DNA of 64,000 nt, taken from NCBI GenBank assembly GCA_023898385.1, contig CP060220.1:3266756-3330755 (forward strand), written 5' to 3'. The stretch is from Pseudobdellovibrionaceae bacterium. Its GTDB lineage: Bacteria; Bdellovibrionota; Bdellovibrionia; Bdellovibrionales; UBA1609. Numbering within the stretch: position 1 is the stretch's first letter; the number at the start of each line of letters is the position of its first letter. This document shows, in pieces, positions 36,614-45,189 of the stretch. The notes beneath the pieces are model-generated. The model saw only the letters and a program-made list of their open reading frames with translations, searched no databases and was not told the origin of the DNA. The translations under genes and the position numbers were made by a program.

Positions 36614-38044
36614 TCAATGGGCAGCTTTTTGTACAGCACGCACCTCTGAACTCGTCACAACTTTCCCAGAGTTGCCCCAAGAGTTGTAAACATAGGTCAA
36701 GACGTTGGCTATTTCGTCATCGCTAAGGCCCAGTGAAGGCATAACCCCATTGTACTCCTTACCATTCACTTTTAGCTTTCCACTCAATCCATTTTTAACC
36801 GCACTGATTGAGGCCTTAATACTGCCGTTGAGGAAATCTGATTTTGCCAAAGGAGGAAATGCCCCTTCAACCCCTTGGCCCGTAGCTAGGTGACAAGCCA
36901 AACAGTTGCGTTTGTACACTCGCTCGCCGAATTCAATTTGCTCAGCTTTGTTTTTCGCTATAGCCGGAGCTGGAGCTTTACCACTGACTTCTTGAATAGC
37001 TCCGCCTTCAGGCAGGTAAACCTCGTCGGACTGTTTACCAGAATAAAGTAAACTCTCCTCAGTACCAGCGACCTTCAGCATTCCTAATGCGCCCTTGTTA
37101 AAGGTTCTAAAAATCGAATGGTCCACTATGATAAACGTTCCCGGAACATCAACTTTAAATTCGACCACTGTTGAACCGCCGGCCGGTACCAGGGTAGTTT
37201 GCACATTAGTGTTTGCAACGCCTCCACCCTCTGTATAGACCTTGTCGAAAATCTCACCAATAACATGAAAAGACGAAACTAGGTTTGGTCCACCATTTCC
37301 TACAAAAAGACGAACTGTTTCGCCTTTGTCGGCAGTGATGGCATTGTCGCCGGCCAGGGCTCCCACAGAACCATTAAACACCACGTAGTCAGGAATTTCT
37401 TGTAAAGCCTTTTTCATACTAAAGGGTTGCAGGCCAGGATCGCCATAATCACCTTTCGTATAAAACTCACTTTGCATAACATAGTATTCTTTGTCGACTT
37501 TTGGCAGCCCACCCACTGGCTCAACCAGGATAAGTCCATACATACCATTGGCTATGTGCATTCCAACTGGAGCCGTGGCGCAATGATATACATATAGTCC
37601 AGGGTTCAATGCCGTAAATGAAAACTTAGAAGTATGCCCAGGAGCGGTGAAAGACGAAGCCGCTCCGCCGCCGGGCCCTGTAACAGCATGCAAATCGATG
37701 TTGTGTGGCATTTTACTATCTGGATGGTTGCTTAGATTAAACTCTACAAGGTCTCCTTCACGGACTCGAATAAATTTACCAGGAACCTCGCCGCCAAAAG
37801 TCCAAAAGGTATAATCAACTCCATCTGCCATTTTCTTAACAACTTCTGTTGTTTCCAAATTTACGATAACCTTTGTTGCGTGATCACGCGTAATAGGTGG
37901 CGGAACATTGGGCGCATGGGTCAACACGGCCTCCTCTGAACCTTTAACTTTTCCAGGTGTTGTTTTTGTTGTTGTTGAATTGCGGCAGCCAAAACTAAAC
38001 GCAATAAAAAGCAATGCTAATGCATACGTACTTACAGTTTTCAT
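36614..38044 (-). CDS. nirK: Copper nitrite reductase NirK with C-terminal cytochrome c, lipoprotein
   Basis: 476 aa. It reduces nitrite to NO in the periplasm. A lipobox (FSFGC, Cys20) implies a membrane-anchored lipoprotein, followed by a low-complexity Thr-rich linker. Two cupredoxin domains carry the copper ligands: 'PHNIDLHAVTG' (type-1 and type-2 His), 'YVYHCATAPVGMH' (type-1 Cys/His/Met, type-2 His) and 'IIVDHSIFRTFNKGALG' (third type-2 His). A c-type cytochrome domain at ~375-465 has CLACH and a distal Met in 'MPSLGLSDDE'; it should supply electrons intramolecularly. The gene is downstream of a perfect FNR/DNR-type box and consensus -10. It heads the operon nirK-FGE-sco. Confidence 0.95.
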   Translation of the reverse strand: MKTVSTYALALLFIAFSFGCRNSTTTKTTPGKVKGSEEAVLTHAPNVPPPITRDHATKVIVNLETTEVVKKMADGVDYTFWTFGGEVPGKFIRVREGDLVEFNLSNHPDSKMPHNIDLHAVTGPGGGAASSFTAPGHTSKFSFTALNPGLYVYHCATAPVGMHIANGMYGLILVEPVGGLPKVDKEYYVMQSEFYTKGDYGDPGLQPFSMKKALQEIPDYVVFNGSVGALAGDNAITADKGETVRLFVGNGGPNLVSSFHVIGEIFDKVYTEGGGVANTNVQTTLVPAGGSTVVEFKVDVPGTFIIVDHSIFRTFNKGALGMLKVAGTEESLLYSGKQSDEVYLPEGGAIQEVSGKAPAPAIAKNKAEQIEFGERVYKRNCLACHLATGQGVEGAFPPLAKSDFLNGSIKASISAVKNGLSGKLKVNGKEYNGVMPSLGLSDDEIANVLTYVYNSWGNSGKVVTSSEVRAVQKAAH

Positions 38045-38089
38045 AAGATCACCCCGAGACCCGTAAAATGTTTGAAATAATTAGGCTAC

Positions 38090-38095
38090 ATTATA
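38090..38095 (-). promoter_or_regulatory. -10 element of the nirK promoter
   Basis: Perfect TATAAT on the minus strand. Its centre is 33 bp from the centre of the FNR/DNR box at 38119-38132, the spacing of a class II (about -41.5) activator site. The start codon of nirK is ~45 nt further on. Confidence 0.7.
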
Positions 38096-38118
38096 GCCAC
38101 CGGAACAAACTGACTTCC

Positions 38119-38132
38119 TTGATTCGAATCAA
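38119..38132. promoter_or_regulatory. FNR/DNR-type operator upstream of nirK
   Basis: TTGATTCGAATCAA is a perfect TTGAT-N4-ATCAA palindrome. It lies over the last codons of the regulator gene, at class II activating distance from the nirK -10 element. Expected ligand: the CRP/FNR-family protein encoded next door. Confidence 0.8.
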
Positions 38133-38788
38133 GATTCACTATTATATTTGTGCTTTCGAGCAAGCTCGGTCACATTAACTCCAGTAGCGCTTTGCGTTAT
38201 GAGTCCATCTTCTTCAAGTTGTTTAATGGCCCGCGACAAAGTCTCCGGTCGAACTCCCAAGTTGGAAGCCACCTCGTGCTTGCGCAGCCCCAACTCTATT
38301 TCATTGGTATTTCTCTTTTTGGCTTGGTCATTTAGGTAAAATTCAAGTCGATTTCGAACACTGTGAAGGGACAGGGTCATAAATCGGTTGTAATACTCAG
38401 CAAGCCATTGCCCCATAGACGCCAACATAGAAAGGGACAGAGAATTGTGCCTTTTCATAAGCTCTTTTAAGTCTTTGTCACAAATAAAAGCACATGCGGC
38501 AGGACCAACAGCGTAAGCGTTTTCGAGATATTTCGAATCCGCAATACCACTTTCACCAAAAGTATTATTTTCGCAAACCAATTTTACAAAGATGCCGTTT
38601 CCCTCAGAATTATTGCTAGTCAGACGAATCTTCCCAGTGGCGACGATATAGAGTCCATCAAAAGAATCCCCTTGAAGGTATACGCTTTGGTTCTTGAATC
38701 TCTTCATTTGTGCGTGCGCCAATATATCGTCAATGACTGGCTCAGTAAGGCCCCGGCAAATTGGGCAAAAAAAAGACTTATTTGTCAT
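38129..38788 (-). CDS. CRP/FNR-family transcription regulator of denitrification (DNR/FNR-like)
   Basis: 219 aa from the ATG at 38788; a TTG at 38803 is an alternative. The N-terminal cNMP-binding beta-roll ('YLQGDSFDGLYIVATGKIRL') is followed by a dimerisation helix and a C-terminal winged HTH with recognition helix 'LGVRPETLSRAIKQLEEDG', whose E..SR pattern fits recognition of TTGAT half-sites. Two cysteines (FFCPICRG) are close to the N-terminus, but the four-Cys FNR cluster pattern is not obvious, so heme/NO sensing of the DNR type is as likely as an Fe-S cluster. It lies between nirK and the nor operon, both of which have matching boxes. Confidence 0.88.
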   Translation of the reverse strand: MTNKSFFCPICRGLTEPVIDDILAHAQMKRFKNQSVYLQGDSFDGLYIVATGKIRLTSNNSEGNGIFVKLVCENNTFGESGIADSKYLENAYAVGPAACAFICDKDLKELMKRHNSLSLSMLASMGQWLAEYYNRFMTLSLHSVRNRLEFYLNDQAKKRNTNEIELGLRKHEVASNLGVRPETLSRAIKQLEEDGLITQSATGVNVTELARKHKYNSES

Positions 38789-38852
38789 TATATTGCGATT
38801 CAATATATTGGCCCCAGCAAAGCTGACATATGGCTCAACTTACTCATTATAC

Positions 38853-38866
38853 TTGATCTCGATCAA
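38853..38866. promoter_or_regulatory. FNR/DNR-type operator upstream of the porin-nor operon
   Basis: TTGATCTCGATCAA, a perfect TTGAT-N4-ATCAA site, is centred ~71 bp before the porin ATG, with a plausible -10 (TATTTA near 38889) at class II spacing. On the other strand a TATAAT (complement of 38846-38851) touches the site, so the same box could also repress or modulate the divergent regulator gene. Confidence 0.78.
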
Positions 38867-38930
38867 TGTTTTTTTCATAAAACACCGATATTTATGGGCT
38901 TGACTTCAATTTCTACCAGAAGGATCAACC

Positions 38931-40175
38931 ATGAGCTTCGCAAGGCGTTTCCTTGTTATTTTTGTACCACTTCTTTTTATCCCATTTGCATACAGCTCTC
39001 CCGAAACGGATATGTTTAAAAATGCCGACTCCGTCTCCGTAAGTGGATCAGCCCGAATCCGCTGGGAGGTCAAAGACCAACTTATGGATTCAAACGAGAA
39101 GGCCGAAGATAAAAAAGACTTTATCGGATCTCGGTTTCGACTTGAACTAAAATTCGAGCCAGATTCAAAATCAACCGTTTACATTCAGCCACAATTCACG
39201 AAATTTTTTGGCGGCGTCGAACCGACCACAAGCGGAGCTACTAGCGGTAGCCTTCAAGACACCCGACTCGATATTCACCAAGCTTATCTAGACTATTCTA
39301 TGTCAGATCAGTTGAGTGTACGGGTGGGGCGACAAGAACTTGCCTACGGCAATCATCTCGTCATTGGAAACGTGGGCTGGAGCCATGTATCACGGTCATT
39401 TGATGCCCTTCGCATTCGGCACGCCTTTAGGGATAACAAAGGGTTTGTTGATGGGTTTTGGTCTCAGATTGAAGACGTTGATACTGAGGCTACATTTAAT
39501 ACTGACAGTGAATTCTCCGGTCTTTATTTCCAGTATAAAGGGCTCACCTATGTTCCAGCTTTGGATTTTTATGTATTGCACAAAGGCGACGAATCCAATG
39601 TAGATCCCAACCCCGATTCGTTTTTTACTTTCGGCACACGGGCGGAATTTGATTTCGACCCCGTCGCATTTGATTTTGAATTCACCCAGCAGTCTGAGTA
39701 TGAAAGCAACCAAGCGGATATAAATTTAAGTTATAATTTAGACAATATTCGAATATATGCTGGGTACTCCAATGCACATAAAGACTACCAACAAATCTAC
39801 CCAACTGGACACAAATTTTTAGGATCTGCAGACCTGTTCGGCCGAAGAAATATTATTGATATGCGTGCTGGAGTTAATGCCAAGATGTGGGAAAACAAGG
39901 CCAGTATTAACCTTGAGTACCACAAGTTCAGCCGAAACGACGATAAATCACCAATCTATGCTGTTTCAGGAGGCGGGTTTGCTGGTAGCACAGGCCTCGA
40001 ACCTGGAACAGAAGTTGCCTCAGAAGCAGATCTTAGTCTTCGATGGAATTTCTCAGAGAAGAGTCATGTCGTGCTCGGGGGCGCCTATGTAACTCCTGGT
40101 GAGTATCTAGAAAATATTCGCGGCAACAACGATAATGGTCATTTTGTCTATCTACAAACTTCAACCTCTTTTTAG
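38931..40175 (+). CDS. Outer-membrane porin, alginate-export (AlgE) type
   Basis: 414 aa with a signal peptide (to ~FAYSS). The body alternates beta-strands with short turns, and the segment 'RLDIHQAYLDYSMSDQLSVRVGRQELAYG' is characteristic of the Alginate_exp beta-barrel family; the C-terminus ends in an aromatic residue (TSF), as outer-membrane barrels do. It is 24 bp upstream of norC in the same direction and probably cotranscribed from the FNR/DNR-controlled promoter. That suggests a channel used under denitrifying conditions, for example for nitrite or other anions, although the substrate is unknown. Confidence 0.85.
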   Translation: MSFARRFLVIFVPLLFIPFAYSSPETDMFKNADSVSVSGSARIRWEVKDQLMDSNEKAEDKKDFIGSRFRLELKFEPDSKSTVYIQPQFTKFFGGVEPTTSGATSGSLQDTRLDIHQAYLDYSMSDQLSVRVGRQELAYGNHLVIGNVGWSHVSRSFDALRIRHAFRDNKGFVDGFWSQIEDVDTEATFNTDSEFSGLYFQYKGLTYVPALDFYVLHKGDESNVDPNPDSFFTFGTRAEFDFDPVAFDFEFTQQSEYESNQADINLSYNLDNIRIYAGYSNAHKDYQQIYPTGHKFLGSADLFGRRNIIDMRAGVNAKMWENKASINLEYHKFSRNDDKSPIYAVSGGGFAGSTGLEPGTEVASEADLSLRWNFSEKSHVVLGGAYVTPGEYLENIRGNNDNGHFVYLQTSTSF

Positions 40176-40199
40176 GACAACAACAATAGGAGTACACGC

Positions 40200-40622
40200 A
40201 TGCTCTCAAAAGCAGCAGCAAGAAACTTTTTTTTAATTGGAACAGGCCTTTGCTTTGGGGCCTTCTTCTTACTCACTCTGGATACAATCCGGCAAGTACC
40301 GGACCAGACAAATGCACAAAACTTGGGGGAGTCCGAGATCAGAGGAAAACACCTCTTTGAAACCAATAATTGCATGGGTTGCCATACAATACTTGGCGAG
40401 GGCGCCTACTATGCCCCCGAGCTAACAAAGTCATATGTAACCAAGGGACCTGAGTTCATAAAGATGATGCTCACCGACCCCGAAAAGCTCTATCCGGGCC
40501 GAAGAAAAATGGTCAAATATGATTTTACCGAAAGCGAAAAAGCAGACCTTGTTGCCTTTCTAAAGTGGGTCAGCGAGATGGATTTAAATGGCTTTCCACC
40601 AAAACCAGACTTGAATCAATAG
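40200..40622 (+). CDS. norC: Nitric oxide reductase cytochrome c subunit NorC
   Basis: 140 aa: one N-terminal membrane anchor (~10-28) followed by a periplasmic mono-heme cytochrome c with 'NNCMGCHTILGEGAYYAPEL' (CxxCH) and a distal Met in 'RRKMVKYDF'. It receives electrons and passes them to NorB in cNOR. ATAGGAG precedes the ATG, and norB follows after 10 bp. Length and motifs are standard for NorC. Confidence 0.95.
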   Translation: MLSKAAARNFFLIGTGLCFGAFFLLTLDTIRQVPDQTNAQNLGESEIRGKHLFETNNCMGCHTILGEGAYYAPELTKSYVTKGPEFIKMMLTDPEKLYPGRRKMVKYDFTESEKADLVAFLKWVSEMDLNGFPPKPDLNQ

Positions 40623-40632
40623 GGGCACACCG

Positions 40633-41973
40633 ATGAAATTCAAAACACAAAAAATCGCATATTACTTTTTCGCAACCTCCATGTTGCTACTTGTATTACA
40701 AATTGTATTTGGCTTCATAATGTCATTTGCTCACATGGGAATGGATGGTCTGCATGACATTATACCCTTTAATGCAGCAAGAGCTAGTCACAATAACCTT
40801 CTGGTTGTTTGGTTACTTGCAGGGTTTATGGGGGCAGCTCATTACATCATTCCCGAGGAATGTGAACGAGACATAGAGTACCCTAAGCTTGCCTACTTGC
40901 AACTGGGATCGCTTATCCTTGTTGGGGTTACCGCCATTATCGGGTTTCATTTCAATTGGTGGGAAGGGCGTAAGTTTTTAGAAATTCCTCGCCCACTTGA
41001 TTACCTGGTTGTGATCAATGTATTGATGTTCATTTTCAACATCGGCGTGACTATTTGGAAGGCAGAGAAAAAAACAACGACCACTCTTGTTTTGTTTTTT
41101 GGGTTGCTAATGGCTGCTCTTCTTTATCTTCCAGGATTGATTCCCACGGACAACCAAACCATGGACTCCTACTGGAGATGGTGGGTTGTGCATTTATGGG
41201 TCGAGGGTGTTTGGGAGCTTATCATGGGAGGTATTCTCTCCTTCTTGCTCATTAAACTCACTGGCGTAGATCGGGAAATCATTGAAAAGTGGCTCTACAT
41301 CATCGTTGGTATCACTTTCCTAAGTGGGATATTAGGAACAGGTCATCACTACTATTACATTGGTACACCTAACTATTGGCTTCTCATTGGTGGGCTTTTC
41401 AGCGCATTGGAACCGCTAGCGTTTTTAGGTATCGCTATTTACGCCATAGCCATGGCTAAGAAGGGGCAACGTAATCACCCCAACAAAATGGCGCTACACT
41501 GGACCCTGGGTTGCGCCATATTGTCATTCGTTGGTGCCGGCTTTTTAGGTTTTGCTCATACCTTACCTCAGGTAAATCTTTGGACACATGGCACCTTGGT
41601 AACAGCCATGCATGGGCATATGGCCTTTTGGGGCGCTTATGCCATGTTGGTTTTAGCAATTGTTACCTATGCCATACCTAACCTTACTGGTCGCAAAAAC
41701 TTAAATTCAGCAGTTTCTATTTATGCGTTTTGGTCCACGACTATTGGAATGATTGCCATGACCGTAGCCTTTGGTATTGCTGGGGTTGCACAAGTGTATT
41801 TAGAAAGAAAGTTGGGCATGGACTTTTTGGTGGTACAAGAAGAGCTTCATGTTCACTTCGTAGGCTTAACCTTGGCAGCATGCTTGTTTACCTCTGGTGT
41901 CTTAGCATTTGTTTACCAATTTATTAAATCTGGCTTGCCCACAGACGCTGATGTCACACCTGAATATGTGTAG
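40633..41973 (+). CDS. norB: Nitric oxide reductase catalytic subunit NorB
   Basis: 446 aa, about twelve membrane segments, heme-copper oxidase superfamily. It reduces 2 NO to N2O. Metal and heme ligands are visible: 'SHNNLLVVW' and 'GAAHYIIPEE' near the start, 'WVVHLWVEGVWE' (Fe_B His and conserved Glu), 'GTGHHYYYIG' (Fe_B His pair) and 'HGHMAFWGAY' (heme ligands). Pairing with NorC marks it as the cytochrome-c-dependent cNOR rather than quinol-dependent qNOR. Length is normal and no defects are seen. Confidence 0.96.
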   Translation: MKFKTQKIAYYFFATSMLLLVLQIVFGFIMSFAHMGMDGLHDIIPFNAARASHNNLLVVWLLAGFMGAAHYIIPEECERDIEYPKLAYLQLGSLILVGVTAIIGFHFNWWEGRKFLEIPRPLDYLVVINVLMFIFNIGVTIWKAEKKTTTTLVLFFGLLMAALLYLPGLIPTDNQTMDSYWRWWVVHLWVEGVWELIMGGILSFLLIKLTGVDREIIEKWLYIIVGITFLSGILGTGHHYYYIGTPNYWLLIGGLFSALEPLAFLGIAIYAIAMAKKGQRNHPNKMALHWTLGCAILSFVGAGFLGFAHTLPQVNLWTHGTLVTAMHGHMAFWGAYAMLVLAIVTYAIPNLTGRKNLNSAVSIYAFWSTTIGMIAMTVAFGIAGVAQVYLERKLGMDFLVVQEELHVHFVGLTLAACLFTSGVLAFVYQFIKSGLPTDADVTPEYV

Positions 41974-41979
41974 ACCAGC

Positions 41980-42753
41980 ATGAGTAGTATCTACTACAAA
42001 CCTATTAAAAAAGAAGTCGAGGTTTTCTCGACTTCTTTTGAACTCAACCTACCAGTCTTACTTAAGGGGCCCACTGGCTGTGGAAAGTCTCGATTTGTTG
42101 AGGCCATGGCTGAGAAATTTGACCTTAATGTAGTAACGGTTGTCTGCAACGATGAAACCTCTGCCACTGACTTGTTGGGGCGTTATTTAATCAAGGGTAC
42201 GGAAACCCTATGGCAAGATGGGCCCGTGACCACGGCAGTTCGCAATGGCAGCCTCCTATATATGGATGAAATCGCCGAAGCCAGGGAAGATATTGTTACA
42301 GTGCTGCACTCATTGAGTGATTATAGGCGTCGACTCTTTTTAGACAGAAACAATGAAACCCTTGATGCACCAAGCGATTTTATGATGGTTGTGAGCTTTA
42401 ATCCCGGCTACCAACAGAGCTTTAAAGAGTTGAAGCCATCCATGCGGCAACGTTTTGTCACTCTTTCGTTTGATTATCCTGAGTTTGATATTGAATGTGA
42501 AATTGTATCAAAAGAATCTGAGCTGGATTTAGCCCAAGTGAAACAACTTGTGAAAATATCGAGTAAGTTACGCACACTTGAAGGTTTGGGACTTGCTGAA
42601 ACTGTCTCAACAAGACTGATAATCGGTGCTGCCAAACTGATAAGAGGCGGTCTCCACCCGCGCCTGGCCTGCGAGGTCGGCATTGTGCAGGCACTCACCG
42701 ACGATAGAGATAAAATTGAAGCCATGAATGACTTGATTTCAATGGTCTTTTAG
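41980..42753 (+). CDS. norQ: NorQ/CbbQ-type MoxR AAA+ ATPase
   Basis: 257 aa. Walker A 'GPTGCGKSR' at ~30-38, Walker B 'GSLLYMDEIAEA' and sensor 'MMVVSFNPGYQ'. It belongs to the CbbQ/NirQ/NorQ branch of MoxR ATPases. With NorD it remodels or activates NorCB, probably inserting the non-heme Fe_B. It starts 6 nt after the norB stop and is followed by norD after 8 nt, the conserved norCBQD order. Confidence 0.93.
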   Translation: MSSIYYKPIKKEVEVFSTSFELNLPVLLKGPTGCGKSRFVEAMAEKFDLNVVTVVCNDETSATDLLGRYLIKGTETLWQDGPVTTAVRNGSLLYMDEIAEAREDIVTVLHSLSDYRRRLFLDRNNETLDAPSDFMMVVSFNPGYQQSFKELKPSMRQRFVTLSFDYPEFDIECEIVSKESELDLAQVKQLVKISSKLRTLEGLGLAETVSTRLIIGAAKLIRGGLHPRLACEVGIVQALTDDRDKIEAMNDLISMVF

Positions 42754-42761
42754 GACAACTA

Positions 42762-44651
42762 ATGGGCATTGATGAAAAGCTTTTCTACTACCTCTGGAAG
42801 ACTAAAAGAAAACTTCTTAGCAAAAAAAAGCAATCATACACCGTTGAATTCGAAGATATTCAAGACCGCCTCACTGTTGTGACAAATCTACTGGCCGGAC
42901 AGTATATTAAAACTATCAAAGGTAACTATATGGCTGGCCTTGTGGGGGATACGATGTTTTGCACCCCTTCGATTTCCACCTCACAAGAAACCAGCGAAAA
43001 TATTCTGGCCTATTTACATCAGGTTTGTTTTTCAATTGTCGCCCGCGACCTTGGACATAGCCTCGACTACAAATCAACAACACCGGGCTCAAGGCTAGAA
43101 TCTACTTTAGAGGCCTTGCCAGAAATTTTTGCGGCTATGAGGGATTTGTATCCCATGCTCGTAGAAAATAGCCGACCTCTTTATCAAGCTTATTTAGACA
43201 CAGAACAAGCCAAGAGCTCAGCAGATCGAGAGGCCGACAAGTATCTCCAATGCTTTTTTGCCGATCATATACAGGGAAAAAGTACAAATACTACAGCTAT
43301 CCAGCTCAATCCAGAACCATTAGTGGATTCAATAGGGCCTGTAAAAGGCTTTGTCCTCCCTCCATTTCTAGCGTTGCTACCAATACAAAACGTCATTCAA
43401 TTTCATCGAGATGATCGATCTGAACTGCCTGTGAACCAACGAAATAGTGAAAAGAAAACTGTATTGCAATGTCAGCCGAAGGAAATAATCAAGCGAGTTG
43501 ACCTTAAAGAAAATGAGAATTCCAACCCAGTAAGTTTACTGATGGAAGGGGTTCAAACCGCAGATATTTTTTCCGGCGGACTCAAGCGTGTTGATGGCTC
43601 CGATGAAATGGAGGAACACGGCGAGAGCCTTGAGGATCTAAACATCCAAGAGGTGGTGAGGTCTAATCACGAAACAAACTCTATATTTAAAGCAGATATC
43701 GCATATGAGGTTGAGAGTCTGGATGATGAGACATTCCAGGCTTCAGATAATGCTGCAAATCAATTTATTTACGAAGAATGGAACTTTAAAAAGAGAAAAT
43801 ATTTAAGCAATTTTTGTAAACTCACCGATCAACGCCCGCCATTGATTGAAGACAAGTCAGCTTATGAGTCCCAATATCACGACATCGTAAAAGCTCATCA
43901 AAAACAGATTCGAAACCTGAGGCATCAGGTTGAGCAGATTTTTCACTCGCGAAGGTGGAAAAACCGACAACGTCAGGGCGAGGAGATCGATATGGACTCA
44001 TTTATTGATGGGCTCTCATCGTTGAAGGCCGGGCAGTCTTCAGATGAAAGATTTTACCTTTCGAAAAGCAGGCGAGCCCGCGATGTTTCGGCACTTATTC
44101 TTCTTGATGCAAGCCTCTCCTCTGACTCCTGGGTGGATGGACGTAGGGTTTTGGATATTACCAAAGAAGCCGTTGTGGTTCTGCATGAGGCCTTGGAAGG
44201 CGTTTTTGAAAAAATCTCTGTGACGGCATTTAATAGTCGTACACGAAACAATTGCAACTATTTTACAATTAAGGACTTCAGCCAAACCTGGAAGTCCTCC
44301 CTGCCCTATTTAATGGCTCTTCAACCATCAGACTATACTAGAATAGGAGTTGCCATTCGCCATAGTATCGAAAAAATGCAAAGGGTAAGTTCTCAACGCA
44401 AAGTGATCATACTTCTAAGTGACGGCAAACCTACTGACTATGATGCCTATGAAGGGAAATATGGCATCCATGACGTCAAGCAAGCATTGGACGAAGCCAA
44501 ACAAAAAGAAATTGATGTTTTCTCACTGGCTATTGATCAGGAAGCAAAATACTATTTTCCACAAATGTTTGGAAAAAATAATTTTAGGGTAATCAACCAT
44601 GCCAACGAACTGGCCGACGAATTTGTAAGCCTTTGTACAAGACTTGTATAA
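42762..44651 (+). CDS. norD: NorD, von Willebrand A domain activation protein of NO reductase
   Basis: 629 aa. The C-terminal ~200 residues form a VWA domain with the MIDAS motif 'DASLSSDSW' and 'LLSDGKPTDYD'. The long N-terminal part is mostly helical and family-typical, with a variable acidic centre. It is the partner of NorQ in maturation of cNOR. It is the last gene of the nor operon; beyond it the sequence is a broken receiver-domain gene and IS debris. Confidence 0.92.
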   Translation: MGIDEKLFYYLWKTKRKLLSKKKQSYTVEFEDIQDRLTVVTNLLAGQYIKTIKGNYMAGLVGDTMFCTPSISTSQETSENILAYLHQVCFSIVARDLGHSLDYKSTTPGSRLESTLEALPEIFAAMRDLYPMLVENSRPLYQAYLDTEQAKSSADREADKYLQCFFADHIQGKSTNTTAIQLNPEPLVDSIGPVKGFVLPPFLALLPIQNVIQFHRDDRSELPVNQRNSEKKTVLQCQPKEIIKRVDLKENENSNPVSLLMEGVQTADIFSGGLKRVDGSDEMEEHGESLEDLNIQEVVRSNHETNSIFKADIAYEVESLDDETFQASDNAANQFIYEEWNFKKRKYLSNFCKLTDQRPPLIEDKSAYESQYHDIVKAHQKQIRNLRHQVEQIFHSRRWKNRQRQGEEIDMDSFIDGLSSLKAGQSSDERFYLSKSRRARDVSALILLDASLSSDSWVDGRRVLDITKEAVVVLHEALEGVFEKISVTAFNSRTRNNCNYFTIKDFSQTWKSSLPYLMALQPSDYTRIGVAIRHSIEKMQRVSSQRKVIILLSDGKPTDYDAYEGKYGIHDVKQALDEAKQKEIDVFSLAIDQEAKYYFPQMFGKNNFRVINHANELADEFVSLCTRLV

Positions 44652-44704
44652 TCGCTAGGAAAGATTCTACATCTCAGCTGATTCTTAACAACTCCATAGA
44701 GTGG

Positions 44705-44848
44705 CTACGATAACTGCCTTTGGATGACCTCAACGAGGGTTTCAAGATTGTAGGGCTTGGTCAGGAAGTCATTAAAACCTTCCCTGAGGCTATTAGCTCG
44801 ATCCGAATCGAAGCTTTTCGCAGTCATCGCAACTATGGGCCCTTCGTA
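44705..44848 (-). pseudogene. Truncated response-regulator receiver domain (C-terminal fragment)
   Basis: On the minus strand the frame ending at the TAG at 44705-44707 reads 'GPIVAMTAKSFDSDRANSLR' followed by an 'EGFNDFLTKPYNLETLVE' segment. This is the beta-4/alpha-4/beta-5/alpha-5 end of a receiver domain, including the conserved Lys (TKP). The upstream part is missing exactly where the 231-bp repeat/IS91-like DNA begins (44854). An insertion or deletion has removed the 5' portion of a response regulator or hybrid kinase gene. Confidence 0.8.
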
Positions 44849-44853
44849 ACCAC

Positions 44854-45084
44854 AAGACACCCTTCTCAAGCCTTTTCGATACTATAACTAGCCCCGTGCC
44901 ATCATAGGCCAGTCGCACACATGGCCCTGGGTGGGTTAAATGCAATGGAGCGGTTTTGCTGAGCACTACTCTTACAAAGGTGATCGATACTGTGTGAGGG
45001 AAGCCTGCATTCACTAATGAGCCCTGCCCAACTCGGGTAAACAAAGGTACCATCTTGTCGGCCAGGCACGAAAGTTTGGTCAAC
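44854..45084 (+). repeat. 231-bp dispersed repeat, copy 2
   Basis: Near-identical to 32705-32935. Here it is fused on the left to the truncated receiver gene and on the right to an IS91-like fragment (sequence resembling the 5' remains of the transposase gene follows from 45085). Confidence 0.8.
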
Positions 45085-45189
45085 AAAGTCCGGATCCTGT
45101 CCGGTTCTACCACGATCTTCGGACAGTGCCGAACGTGAAAAGCCGGTAGACCAACCCTCCATCAATGGCAAGGCCTTGCACTGTGGGGC

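Noticed and set aside
38129..38788. Calling the regulator a true oxygen-sensing FNR
   Set aside because: Only two closely spaced N-terminal cysteines are evident and the four-cysteine cluster is not clear, so only CRP/FNR-family (DNR- or FNR-like) is supported.
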